A stretch of DNA of 64,000 nucleotides from Posidoniimonas corsicana. GTDB lineage: Bacteria; Planctomycetota; Planctomycetia; Pirellulales; Lacipirellulaceae. A model generated the notes under the pieces. The model worked only from the letters and a program-made list of their open reading frames with translations, was not told the DNA's origin and did not search any database. The stretch covers positions 744,001 through 808,000 of the forward strand of contig NZ_SIHJ01000002.1 in assembly GCF_007859765.1 (NCBI RefSeq), given 5' to 3'. Shown here piece by piece: positions 1 to 8,688 of this stretch. The stretch's first letter is position 1, and every line of letters begins with the position of its first letter. The position numbers were made by a program, and so were the translations under genes.

Positions 1-607
1 GCGGCGTCTTCTTGGCGGCTGTTATCAGGCCGGACCGCGACTGCCGGAGAACTTCAACTTCCGGGCCAGCCACGTCCGTCAGGCCGCCGGCGGCAGCGAT
101 TGCGCTTGCGACGTCGCTCCCCGACCGCGGCAGGTCGTACGCGCCCGGCGCGCCGACAGCCCCGAGCACCACCACCCGATTGCTGGCCTGTTTGTGCATC
201 TCAACTGTGATCTGTGGCTGCCGGTAGATGCCGCGCTCGACAGCCGCAGCGGCGATCGCACGGCTTGCTTCAGCAACCTCGAGCCCCGAGACTCGGACCT
301 GACCAATGACCGGCATCTCGACGGCCCCGTCCCCGGAGACCTGGACCACGTGTGGCTCGTGCGAGTCAAGTTCGGCGCCGACCACCACGTGCACGGCCAG
401 CAGGTCATCGGGGCCGATGGTGGTCGTGCGGCCGCCGCCGCTCGCCAGGCTAGAGAGCTGAATCTGACTTGCGGAAACATCCGCCGATCGACGCAGGTGG
501 GACGGCAGGTCGGCCGCCTTGTAGTGCGTCGTCTGGCAACCCGTCAGCGCAGCGGGCAGCAGGCCGAAGAGGCACAGGCGGCTGACGGAGCGGGATATGG
601 CTGACAT
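1..607 (-). CDS. Polysaccharide export lipoprotein, Wza-like (3' part outside window)
   Basis: This gene runs off the left edge; the ATG is at 605-607 and about 202 codons are visible. The N-terminus is a lipoprotein signal with lipobox LTGC (residues 21-24), followed by YKAADLPSHLR, a stretch typical of planctomycete export lipoproteins. A poly_export domain follows (IGPDDLLAVHVV, then GDGAVEMPVIGQVRVSG), and then the beginning of an SLBB-type segment (VVVLGAVGAPGAYDLPRSG). The known role of the family is an outer-membrane or periplasmic channel for capsule or exopolysaccharide, working with a Wzc-type co-polymerase. It is transcribed away from the exopolysaccharide biosynthesis run that begins at 743, which supports a shared role. 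The missing C-terminus cannot be judged. Confidence 0.87.
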   Translation of the reverse strand, partial: MSAISRSVSRLCLFGLLPAALTGCQTTHYKAADLPSHLRRSADVSASQIQLSSLASGGGRTTTIGPDDLLAVHVVVGAELDSHEPHVVQVSGDGAVEMPVIGQVRVSGLEVAEASRAIAAAAVERGIYRQPQITVEMHKQASNRVVVLGAVGAPGAYDLPRSGSDVASAIAAAGGLTDVAGPEVEVLRQSRSGLITAAKKTP

Positions 608-742
608 TCGCGAGGAGTTCGTTGCGGGCGCGAGGTCTCGAATTACGATGGGGAGGGGATAAATACTGTTTCGGGCGCCCCCCAGCAAGGCCGGTCCCGC
701 CGGCCGGCGCCCCAGCCCTCCCTCTCGACGCATCCCCGCCGA
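608..742. promoter_or_regulatory. Divergent intergenic region, likely promoters of export and biosynthesis genes
   Basis: This 135-bp gap lies between two divergent genes of one pathway. An AT-rich patch, GATAAATACTG near 658-668, stands out in otherwise GC-rich DNA and could hold a -10 element for either direction. No convincing -35 partner was found, so placing promoters here is an inference from gene layout. Confidence 0.3.
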
Positions 743-1873
743 ATGCCGCAAGCCTCCCCCGCCGCCTGCCGACCGCTGATGGTTGTCGGCACCCGCCCTG
801 AGGCGATCAAGATGGCGCCGGTGATTCAGGCGTGCCAGCAGCGGAGTGATGTGGCGCCAGTCGTCTGCTTCACTGGCCAGCACCAGCAGATGTTGACGCA
901 GGTAGCCGACTACTTTGGCATCACCCCGGACGTCAACCTCGACGTGATGCGTGCCAACCAGTCCCTCTCCGGGTTGACGGCGCGCTGCCTTGAGGGTCTG
1001 GACGGCGTGGTTCAAGTGCACTCACCCACGGCGATCGTCGCGCAGGGCGACACCACCACGGTGCTGGCGGCGGCGCTGACGGCCTTCTACCATCGTCTGC
1101 CGCTGGTGCATGTTGAGGCGGGCCTCCGCACCCACAACCTAGCCGCGCCCTGGCCAGAGGAGTTCAATCGACGGGTCGCGAGCATCGCCTCGACAGTTCA
1201 CTGCGCACCAACCGAACGCGCGGCGGCCGAGCTGCGTCAGGAGAATGTCCCCGCGCGCCAGATCCATGTGACGGGCAACACCGTGATTGATGCACTGCTA
1301 GCAACCGTGCGGCGGGAGCGAGAAGACGCAGGTCGCTGGCGTCGACGACACCCCGAGCTGACACGACCGCGAATGGTCCTGGTCACGGGCCACCGGCGCG
1401 AGAACTTCGGCGATGGAATGCAGGCGATTTGTCAGGCGATAGCCACCTTGGGTGAGCGATTCAAAGATGCCGACTTTGTCTACCCGGTGCACCTCAATCC
1501 TAACGTCCGCGGTCCGGTGCACGAGACTTTGGGGGGCCTGCCCAACGTGCACCTGCTAGCGCCCGCCGACTACCCCGAGTTTGTGTGGCTCATGGACTGC
1601 TCGACGCTGATCCTAACCGACTCGGGAGGCGTGCAGGAGGAGGCGCCGTCGCTCGGCAAGCCGCTGCTGGTGATGCGCGACACCACCGAACGGCCGGAGG
1701 CAGTGGATTCCGGCGCGGCGAGGCTCGTCGGCGCCAGCACCGACCGCATCGTCGACGAGGTCGCGTTGCTGCTGGGCGACGAAGGCGAACTCGCCCGCCG
1801 GCGTCCCACGACAAACCCCTACGGCGATGGGCAGGCGGCGCAGCGGATAGCCGCCCTGATCGCCGCCCAGTAG
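743..1873 (+). CDS. wecB: UDP-N-acetylglucosamine 2-epimerase (non-hydrolysing)
   Basis: The 376-residue product matches the usual length of the WecB/MnaA family. Visible motifs are VVGTRPEAIKMAPV near the N-terminus, HVEAGLRT, a GHRREN turn, and the C-terminal uridine-binding signature LTDSGGVQEEAPSLGKP followed by RDTTERPE. The known reaction interconverts UDP-GlcNAc and UDP-ManNAc in the cytoplasm. It opens the plus-strand exopolysaccharide run. It differs from the second epimerase at 4217, which belongs to the CapG/FnlC branch, so the two probably make different sugars. No WecC-type dehydrogenase lies in the window to carry UDP-ManNAc further. An alternative ATG at 779 would trim 12 residues. 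Confidence 0.92.
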   Translation: MPQASPAACRPLMVVGTRPEAIKMAPVIQACQQRSDVAPVVCFTGQHQQMLTQVADYFGITPDVNLDVMRANQSLSGLTARCLEGLDGVVQVHSPTAIVAQGDTTTVLAAALTAFYHRLPLVHVEAGLRTHNLAAPWPEEFNRRVASIASTVHCAPTERAAAELRQENVPARQIHVTGNTVIDALLATVRREREDAGRWRRRHPELTRPRMVLVTGHRRENFGDGMQAICQAIATLGERFKDADFVYPVHLNPNVRGPVHETLGGLPNVHLLAPADYPEFVWLMDCSTLILTDSGGVQEEAPSLGKPLLVMRDTTERPEAVDSGAARLVGASTDRIVDEVALLLGDEGELARRRPTTNPYGDGQAAQRIAALIAAQ

Positions 1874-1992
1874 CGCCGGCCCGACAACTGGGCTTGTATC
1901 TGTAGAACCATCGGCCATAGACTTTCCGCCCGGCAATCGGCCATGGACCCGGCCGCCCGCCAACTACCGCCTCCTCCCGGCTGAGCAATGGA

Positions 1993-3042
1993 ATGTTCGA
2001 CGGAAAGACTATCTTCGTAACCGGCGGCACCGGTTCGTTTGGCAACAGCTTCACGCGCATGGTGCTGGCCGAACACTCACCCGAGCGAGTGGTGGTGTTC
2101 AGCCGCGACGAGAAGAAGCAGCACGATATGCGGCTCGCTCTCGCCGACGAGCGGGTGCAGTTCTGCATCGGCGACATCCGCGACCGCGCGCAGGTGACCT
2201 CCGCCATGCGTGGCGCCGACTACGTCTTCCACGCGGCGGCCCTGAAGCAGGTGCCGTCGTGCGAGTTCTTCCCCTTCGAGGCGGTCCAGACGAACATCAT
2301 CGGCGCGCACAACGTGCTGGAGGCCGCCGAGGAGGTCGGCGTCCAGAAACTCGTCGTGCTGAGCACCGACAAGGCGGTCTACCCGGTCAACGCGATGGGG
2401 CAGACGAAGGCCCTGATGGAAAAGCTGATGCTCGCCAAGGCGCAGTCGTTCCAGTCCTGTTGCGCTACCTTCTGCGGCGTCCGGTACGGCAACGTGATGT
2501 GCTCTCGGGGCTCGGTGATCCCGCTGTTCATCGACCAGATTAAGGCGGGGCAACCCCTCACGGTCACCGACCCGAGCATGACCCGGCTGCTGCTGCCGCT
2601 CATCGAGGCCGTGCGGCTTGTCACCTTCGCGATGGAGAACGGGCAGCAGGGCGACGTCCTGGTCCAGAAGGCGACGGCGTCAACCGTGGAGGACCTCGCT
2701 CAGGCGTTGCTCAACCTGTTCGGCGCCGACAACGAGGTAAAGATTGTAGGCGTGCGTGCTGGAGAGAAGAAGCACGAGGTGCTCCTCACCCCAGAAGAGA
2801 TGCTCCGCGCCGAGGAATACGAGAACTACTACCGCGTCCCCTGCCGGGCCGGCCGAAACTACGAAGATTACTTCAGCCGAGGTGACCTGAAGGCCACCTT
2901 CATCAAGGACGGCTACACGTCGGAGAACGCGCGCCGACTGTCGGTCGCTGACATCGAAGACCTGCTGCTGAGCCTCCCCGAGGTGCAAGCAGAGCTGAAG
3001 ACCTGGCCAGCCGCCACCAAGCTCAAGAGGTTTGCCGCGTGA
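1993..3042 (+). CDS. UDP-GlcNAc 4,6-dehydratase/5-epimerase, CapE/FnlA type
   Basis: This is a short-chain dehydrogenase-like enzyme of 349 residues. The nucleotide-binding motif GGTGSFGNSF is at residues 11-20, and VVVFSRDEKKQHDMR is the strongly conserved CapE/FnlA signature. The active-site motif reads NAMGQTK, that is Met-XXX-Lys instead of Tyr-XXX-Lys, as in CapE/FnlA rather than FlaA1/PseB. The family makes the 4-keto-6-deoxy intermediate that starts UDP-N-acetyl-L-fucosamine synthesis. The stop codon overlaps the GTG of the next gene by 4 bp, and CapF- and CapG-like genes follow directly, so the three form one pathway unit. Confidence 0.9.
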   Translation: MFDGKTIFVTGGTGSFGNSFTRMVLAEHSPERVVVFSRDEKKQHDMRLALADERVQFCIGDIRDRAQVTSAMRGADYVFHAAALKQVPSCEFFPFEAVQTNIIGAHNVLEAAEEVGVQKLVVLSTDKAVYPVNAMGQTKALMEKLMLAKAQSFQSCCATFCGVRYGNVMCSRGSVIPLFIDQIKAGQPLTVTDPSMTRLLLPLIEAVRLVTFAMENGQQGDVLVQKATASTVEDLAQALLNLFGADNEVKIVGVRAGEKKHEVLLTPEEMLRAEEYENYYRVPCRAGRNYEDYFSRGDLKATFIKDGYTSENARRLSVADIEDLLLSLPEVQAELKTWPAATKLKRFAA

Positions 3043-4160
3043 CCCAACGCGTCATCGCCATAACCGGCCCCAACGGCTTCATCGCCAAGAGCCTGCGTGC
3101 TCGGCTCCAGGCCGACACGACGCTCGACGTGCGCCTCGTTCCCCGCGTCGCCTGGGACGATGAGCGGCGACTGGCCGAGCGGCTCGACGGGTGCGACGCC
3201 ATCTTCCACATCGCCGGCGTGAACCGCGGCGAGGACCACGCGGTCCGCGACGGCAACGAGGCGATGGCGAAGAAGCTCGTCGCCGCCTGCGATCAGAACG
3301 GGTCCCGCCCACACATCATCTTCAGCTCCACGACGCAGCGAGGGAACGGCACGCCGTACGGCGACGCCAAGCTGGCCGCTGAACGGACACTCTCCGACTG
3401 GTCGAAACGCACCGACGCCCCGTTGTCGATCGCCGTGCTCCCGAACGTCTACGGCGCGGGCTGTCGTCCGTTCTACAACTCAGTGGTCGCGACGTTCTGC
3501 CACCAGCTCGTCAACGGCGAGAAGCCGCAGGTGCACCAAGACCGCGAGGTTGAGTTCATCTGGGTTGGTGACGTAGTCGAGCAGCTGCACGCGATGCTCA
3601 GCGACCCGCCCTGCCCCACCGAGACGCTACGGCTGGAAGGCGCCGCGACGCTGCGTGTGGCTGAGCTGCTGAGCAAGCTGCAGGGCTACCGCCAGTCGTT
3701 CTTCCAGCGACACATCGTGCCCGACCTGAGTACCCACCTCGAGGCGACGCTGTACTCCACGTTCCTGTCGTACGTCGACCTGGAAGACCACCGGCACACC
3801 CCAGAGGTCAAAGCCGACGACCGCGGAGAGCTGTACGAGATCATTAAGCTCGCAACCGGCGGGCAGGTGTTCTTTTCGACCACCAAGCCCGGCGTGATCC
3901 GCGGCAACCACTTCCACACCCGCAAGGTCGAGTGGTTCTGCGTGCTTAAGGGAGAGGCGGTCATCCGGCTTCGTCCGCTGCACGGCGACTCGGTCAAGCA
4001 GTTCCGTGTCAGTGGCGACCAGCCCCAGTTCATCTCGATCCCGGTGCTTCACACCCACCACATCGAGAACGTGGGCGACGACGAGCTGCTCACCATGTTC
4101 TGGTGCAACGAGGTCTTCGACCAGTCGGACCCCGACACCTACTTCGAGCGGGTCGCCTAA
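3039..4160 (+). CDS. CapF/FnlB-like bifunctional reductase with C-terminal cupin (UDP-L-FucNAc pathway)
   Basis: The product has 373 residues, close to known CapF length. The N-terminal half is an extended SDR (ITGPNGFIAKSL at residues 8-19, then IFHIAGVNRGED). The last third is a cupin (GVIRGNHFHTRKVEWFCVLKGEA) with the metal-binding histidines in place. In CapF the cupin acts on the 3-position and the SDR domain reduces the 4-keto sugar to the talose form. The start is GTG at 3039, inside an overlap with the upstream stop codon, which implies translational coupling. It is followed by the CapG-like epimerase, completing the set. Confidence 0.9.
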   Translation: MTQRVIAITGPNGFIAKSLRARLQADTTLDVRLVPRVAWDDERRLAERLDGCDAIFHIAGVNRGEDHAVRDGNEAMAKKLVAACDQNGSRPHIIFSSTTQRGNGTPYGDAKLAAERTLSDWSKRTDAPLSIAVLPNVYGAGCRPFYNSVVATFCHQLVNGEKPQVHQDREVEFIWVGDVVEQLHAMLSDPPCPTETLRLEGAATLRVAELLSKLQGYRQSFFQRHIVPDLSTHLEATLYSTFLSYVDLEDHRHTPEVKADDRGELYEIIKLATGGQVFFSTTKPGVIRGNHFHTRKVEWFCVLKGEAVIRLRPLHGDSVKQFRVSGDQPQFISIPVLHTHHIENVGDDELLTMFWCNEVFDQSDPDTYFERVA

Positions 4161-4176
4161 CACACCCCGATTAAGT

Positions 4177-4195
4177 GCCGGGCTCAATGCCCGGC
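4177..4195. repeat. Short inverted repeat GCCGGGC-TCAAT-GCCCGGC in leader of capG-like gene
   Basis: Perfect 7-bp arms around a 5-nt loop lie 16 bp after the capF-like stop and just before the AGGAGGG ribosome-binding site of the next gene. It could be an RNA hairpin that attenuates or stabilises the transcript between the two genes. There is no T-run, so it is not an ordinary intrinsic terminator. Confidence 0.4.
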
Positions 4196-4216
4196 GCCGG
4201 CCGCCAGGAGGGCGCC

Positions 4217-5362
4217 ATGGCGTCACCACTGAAGATTATGACCGTCCTGGGCACCCGCCCAGAGATCATCCGCCTGTCGCGTGTCATGGCCTTACTGGAC
4301 CAGCACGTGGATCACAAGCTGGTGCACACAGGTCAAAACTCAGACTACGAGCTCAACCAGGTATTCTTCGAAGACCTGAAGGTGCGTCAGCCGGACTACT
4401 ACCTGGGCGTCGATCGTTCCTCGCTCGGACGGATCCTGGGGGACGTGCTGGTCAAGTCCGAGGAGATCTTCGTCGAGGAACGCCCCGATGCGGTATTGAT
4501 TCTGGGAGACACCAACAGCGCCTTCGCCGGCGTTATCGCCCGACGGATGAAGATCCCGCTCTACCACATGGAGGCCGGAAACCGCTGCTTCGACTTCAAC
4601 GTGCCGGAAGAGATCAACCGCCGCATCGTCGACCATATCAGCGACTTCAACCTGGTCTACACCGAGCACGCACGCCGCAACCTACTGGCCGAGGGGATTC
4701 ACCCCCGGAAGGTCTACCTGACCGGATCGCCAATGCGCGAAGTGCTGGACTCCTGCAAGCCCGAAATCTCGGCCTCAACGGTCCTCAACCGGCTTGGGCT
4801 TACGCCCGGCGAGTACCTGGTAGTAAGCCTCCACCGGGCCGAGAACGTCGATTCCAAGGACAATCTTGAACAACTGCTGAGGATCCTCAACACGCTCTGC
4901 CAGCGGTACAACCGCCCGCTAATCGTCAGCACGCACCCCCGCACACGGCAGAAGCTCGAGGCGTTGTCGCCCTCGGCGCTCGACGACACCGACAGCCGGG
5001 TGCGTTTCCTGCAGCCGTTCGGCTACCACGACTACGTCCGACTGCAGCAGGACGCGTTCTGCACGATCTCCGACAGCGGCACCATCAGCGAGGAGAGCTC
5101 GATCCTGGGCTTCCCGGCGGTCACCACCCGCACCGCAATGGAGCGCCCCGAAGCGATGGACACCGGCCACATCGTGCTGACCGGGATCGACGTGGATACG
5201 GTTGTCGAGTCGGTCGAGTTCGTCACCCGCAACAGCCAGCACTCCCGCGAGCACCTGATCGCCCCGGAATACCAGGTTACCAACACCTCTCACCGCGTCC
5301 TGAAGCTGATCCTTGGCACGGCCAAGCTCGGTCACCTGTGGGACGGCATCCGCGCAGCGTAG
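4217..5362 (+). CDS. UDP-FucNAc-forming 2-epimerase, CapG/FnlC type
   Basis: This is a WecB-fold epimerase of 381 residues. The start ATG at 4217 is chosen because a perfect AGGAGGG sits at 4206-4212; a GTG at 4175 would add 14 residues. Motifs are VLGTRPEIIRLSRVM, HTGQNSDYELNQVFFEDL, HMEAGNRCFDFNVPEEINRR and SLHRAENVD. The CFDFNVPEE stretch is characteristic of the CapG/FnlC branch, which converts the talose intermediate into UDP-N-acetyl-L-fucosamine, rather than of WecB. It completes the CapEFG set with the two genes upstream. Its end overlaps the upstream-most start of the fused glycosyltransferase gene by 25 bp. Confidence 0.9.
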   Translation: MASPLKIMTVLGTRPEIIRLSRVMALLDQHVDHKLVHTGQNSDYELNQVFFEDLKVRQPDYYLGVDRSSLGRILGDVLVKSEEIFVEERPDAVLILGDTNSAFAGVIARRMKIPLYHMEAGNRCFDFNVPEEINRRIVDHISDFNLVYTEHARRNLLAEGIHPRKVYLTGSPMREVLDSCKPEISASTVLNRLGLTPGEYLVVSLHRAENVDSKDNLEQLLRILNTLCQRYNRPLIVSTHPRTRQKLEALSPSALDDTDSRVRFLQPFGYHDYVRLQQDAFCTISDSGTISEESSILGFPAVTTRTAMERPEAMDTGHIVLTGIDVDTVVESVEFVTRNSQHSREHLIAPEYQVTNTSHRVLKLILGTAKLGHLWDGIRAA

Positions 5363-7746
5363 CTAGAACACGCCGCAGGCGAATTGTCACAGTGGTCCGA
5401 CACTCCCGAAAACCGGTCGCCTCTCAGCCCCGACGCGTCCTGATTGCGCACAGATACTTCTGGCCCGAGAACCTCAGCCTGTTCCCAGCGATGCTCAAGG
5501 ACATCGCCGCCGAGCACGCACGCCGGGGCGACAAGCTCACCGTATACACGACGACTTCAGCCAGCGATGTCGCGCGTCGCGCGTGGGCGGCAGAGCATGG
5601 AATTGAGCTGCTTGAGTTGGAGCTGCCCGCAGATCGAGGGCTTTCAACCGTCCGCAGGTCGTTGCACCTCCTCCGCTTCCTACTTGGGCTGTTGTACATC
5701 CTGACGCGGCGCCGGTTCGACCTTGTGATCGCGACCTCAAATCCACCGGTTGCGGCCGCCGCCCTGGTAAGAATCGCATCCCAACTGCGAGGCGCAGCCT
5801 ATGCCTACTACGTCCAGGACATCGTTCCCGAGATGCTTATGTGCAGCGCGAGCCGAGCCTCTCGCTGCGTAGGGCGAGTTACCAGATGGATCGACGGATG
5901 GAACGTGCGGTCAGCGGCGGTGACGATAACGTTGAGCAAGACAATGCGGCAGACCCTCCGCAGCCGAGGCTGCCAAGACGCATCCATCGAGGTGCTCCAG
6001 AACTTTGCCGTCGATGCTCCCTCGCCTGAAGAGAGCGACGACAGCAAAACAACAGCTATTCCGACGTTAGTTTTTGCCGGCAATCACGGCCAACTGCAGA
6101 ACTTGGAACACTTTCTCCGCTCAGTGAAGATTGCCTCGAAGAGCACCGCTTTCCGCGTCCTGATGCTGGGAGGGGGCAGCGAGAGAGCACGCCTTTCTCA
6201 AGTCGCACACGAGTTTCATCTAGACAATGTCGAGTTCGCCGGGGCCCTGCCGCGTTCCGAGGCTCAGCGCCGAATCGCCGCCTGCGACGCCGGGATCGTG
6301 GCGGCAGCACCTGGTCTGTTCCGCGTAGCCTACCCAAGCAAGCTGATTTCGTACGCGCTGGCCGGGCTTCCGTCGCTAGTGTTAACCGAGACCGGATCGG
6401 CCGAAGGCGATGAGATTGAATCACAGGGGCTCGGCGTCACGGCATCTCCTACCAACCCGCACCAAGCGGCCGTTGCGATTGAGAAGCTGGTTGGCCGTAT
6501 CACATGTGGCGAATCCACCAGGCACGATCTGTCTAGAACGGCGTCGTGGCTCTACTCCCGAGACGCATACCTCCACACCTACTTCAGTATACCACAACTC
6601 AGCGTCCCATCCCACCAAGGCAGTGCGATGAACTACTCTAATGATAGGCTGCAGTTCGACACCAGCCGCTTTGACTTCGCCAAGCTCGTGCTAGACGAGA
6701 TCAACCGCCACCAACGGGCGATCGGATTGCAGCAAGTAGAGGAGCTGCGCCAGGTGCATAAAGTAGACGGTATCGCACAGCACCTAGAAGCGCACCGCCA
6801 GCATCTGTTCACACTATTCCGGACCCCGGCGTTTCAGAGACTGTACCGCGAGTTCGGGAAACAGCTGATCGACGATCACTTCACGACGGAAGCGGTGATC
6901 CAGAAGACGCCCACCGTGCGTATTCAGCTCGCAGGTGGAAACTCGGTTAGCTTCCATTCCGACGCGTGGTACGGGCACGGAAGTCGGGTTTGCAGCTTCT
7001 GGCTGCCCCTCACGACCGTGTCCGGCGCAAACAGCCTTCAGATGGCGAGAGATATCGATGAGTCGCGCCAATTCCTCAGTCAGATCGCAGAAGAACAAAT
7101 GGACCTCGACGAGATAAACGACAAGGCGGCCGCGCTTTGCGATCCGGTCGAGGCCGCCTTTGGCGACCTGATCGTGTTCAATGGCGACATGGTGCACGGC
7201 ACCGTCCACAACGCAACTCCAACGTCGCGTGTTTCATTCGACTTCCGAATAGCGGAATCCGTGACTGACATTGGAATGAAGCCCGCGGCCAACTTCTACA
7301 CATACGAACAACTGTCGACACCGGTGAGCGACCATGCCTGCGGCGAGATTGCCCGACGCCCGCGGCGCCGGTCGCTCATGTATTCAGGCGCCTGCCGAGG
7401 GGTAAGCGCTAAGTCTCAGCTAGTGTTCTTGAACGAGTACGCAAGGATCAACGACATCGATATCGTGGGCAGTGAGTCTGAAATCGTCGTCTTCGACTAC
7501 GCACCCGTACTCCAGAAGTACGCCAAGAACCCGCCTTCTGGCATCGACTCCGTACTCCTGTTCAGTGTCGACCTCCTGCCCGCCGATCCGGACATACGTC
7601 GCCGGATCTATGAGAACGCTATCGCCAGCAAAGTCGCGTTGCTGTTCGGCGCCGAAGACGTCTGCCTCTCGGACGAATGCGACATTGCGAAGGTCGAAAC
7701 GCTCGTGACCCACCCACAGCCTGCGCCAACCCTATCTGCGGCATAG
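5338..7746 (+). CDS. Three-domain fusion: GT4 glycosyltransferase + 2OG-Fe(II) oxygenase-like + LIC12192-like domain
   Basis: One uninterrupted frame of 802 codons. Residues 33-430 are a GT4 glycosyltransferase (AHRYFWPENLS at 37-47, LVFAGNHGQLQNLEHFL, and the C-terminal lobe ending YSRDAYLHTY), closest in style to WbuB, the transferase usual beside FnlABC. Residues 431-675 resemble a non-haem Fe(II)/2-oxoglutarate oxygenase, with metal ligands H540-x-D542 (FHSDAW), H620 (GDMVHGT) and R631 as the likely 2OG contact. Residues 678-795 resemble the sporadic carbohydrate cluster LIC12192 family (LLFSVDLLPADPDIRRRIYE). These last two family names are from memory. The start is uncertain: GTG at 5338, or GTG at 5392 which removes the overlap with the gene before. 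An internal ATG at 6628 preceded by AAGG could give a separate oxygenase product. Confidence 0.75.
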   Translation: MGRHPRSVARTRRRRIVTVVRHSRKPVASQPRRVLIAHRYFWPENLSLFPAMLKDIAAEHARRGDKLTVYTTTSASDVARRAWAAEHGIELLELELPADRGLSTVRRSLHLLRFLLGLLYILTRRRFDLVIATSNPPVAAAALVRIASQLRGAAYAYYVQDIVPEMLMCSASRASRCVGRVTRWIDGWNVRSAAVTITLSKTMRQTLRSRGCQDASIEVLQNFAVDAPSPEESDDSKTTAIPTLVFAGNHGQLQNLEHFLRSVKIASKSTAFRVLMLGGGSERARLSQVAHEFHLDNVEFAGALPRSEAQRRIAACDAGIVAAAPGLFRVAYPSKLISYALAGLPSLVLTETGSAEGDEIESQGLGVTASPTNPHQAAVAIEKLVGRITCGESTRHDLSRTASWLYSRDAYLHTYFSIPQLSVPSHQGSAMNYSNDRLQFDTSRFDFAKLVLDEINRHQRAIGLQQVEELRQVHKVDGIAQHLEAHRQHLFTLFRTPAFQRLYREFGKQLIDDHFTTEAVIQKTPTVRIQLAGGNSVSFHSDAWYGHGSRVCSFWLPLTTVSGANSLQMARDIDESRQFLSQIAEEQMDLDEINDKAAALCDPVEAAFGDLIVFNGDMVHGTVHNATPTSRVSFDFRIAESVTDIGMKPAANFYTYEQLSTPVSDHACGEIARRPRRRSLMYSGACRGVSAKSQLVFLNEYARINDIDIVGSESEIVVFDYAPVLQKYAKNPPSGIDSVLLFSVDLLPADPDIRRRIYENAIASKVALLFGAEDVCLSDECDIAKVETLVTHPQPAPTLSAA

Positions 7747-7758
7747 CCCGCGCCCGCC

Positions 7759-8640
7759 ATGGACTCACCACCAATTGTCATCCTCGGCGCCGCTCGATCG
7801 GGAACCAGGTTCCTTCGATCGGTGATTGCTGCGTCGAGAGCGGTCGGCGCGACGCCGTACGACATGAATTTCGTCTGGCGGCACGGCTCAGAGAGCTGTC
7901 CGCACGATGCTCTGCCTGCCGCGTGGGTGACTGAAAGGTCTGCAAGCTTCATTCGAAATCGGCTGCGCGATGCTGCTGGCTTGCGCACCGATGATGCCAG
8001 ATCACTGGTAGAGAAGACCGTCAGCAATACGTTGCGGGCGCCCTATGTGCAGCGTGTGTTGCCAGCCGCTCGGTTCATCCATCTCATCCGTGACGGTCGT
8101 GACGTCGTTGAATCCTCAATGCGGTGCTGGCGAGATCCGCCGCGTGCGAGTTATCTGTTGAAGAAGCTCCGGGCCTACCCCCTAGGTTCCTGCCTCCCCT
8201 ACGCGCTTAAGCACGGTCTGCGTACAGCACGTCGGGCGGCCGGTTTCTCCGACGCGGTATCGTCTTGGGGCCCCCGCTATCCCGGCATCGATCAAGACTA
8301 TGCTAACCACCCACTGGCTCTGGTTTGTGCCCGTCAGTGGCAGTGCTGCCTAGACTCGTTCGACGAGGCACGAGGGCGAATCTCACCGGACAAACTCCTC
8401 GAAATCCGCTACGAAGACCTTGTGACCCATCCGTCCCAAACTGCGTTGAAGCTCGCTGAGTGGCTGCAACTGCCAGACGCTCACACGGTCGTGAGCTACG
8501 CGACAACGCACGCGAACGACTCAAGCATCGGCGGGCGACGCCGCCTTTCATCGGACGACCAAGCGACTGTTTCTCGTGCACTAGGGTCAACTCTCGAGCG
8601 TCTCGGCTACGGCACTTGCGATTCCGACATAGCTGCCTGA
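7759..8640 (+). CDS. Sulfotransferase family protein
   Basis: A 293-residue protein with both PAPS-binding signatures: the 5'-phosphosulfate loop ILGAARSGTRFLRS at residues 8-21 and the 3'-phosphate motif IHLIRDGRDVVESS near residue 110. A late KLLEIRYEDLVTHP motif is also typical of the Sulfotransfer_3 group. The enzyme would move sulfate from PAPS to a carbohydrate hydroxyl or amine. It begins 12 bp after the triple-fusion gene and sits mid-operon, so a sulfated repeat unit is the likely outcome. The acceptor cannot be told from the sequence. Confidence 0.85.
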   Translation: MDSPPIVILGAARSGTRFLRSVIAASRAVGATPYDMNFVWRHGSESCPHDALPAAWVTERSASFIRNRLRDAAGLRTDDARSLVEKTVSNTLRAPYVQRVLPAARFIHLIRDGRDVVESSMRCWRDPPRASYLLKKLRAYPLGSCLPYALKHGLRTARRAAGFSDAVSSWGPRYPGIDQDYANHPLALVCARQWQCCLDSFDEARGRISPDKLLEIRYEDLVTHPSQTALKLAEWLQLPDAHTVVSYATTHANDSSIGGRRRLSSDDQATVSRALGSTLERLGYGTCDSDIAA

Positions 8641-8688
8641 GAGGCCGCCTCCATTCCCCTACGCGCCGCTCCCAAGCGAACAACCACT

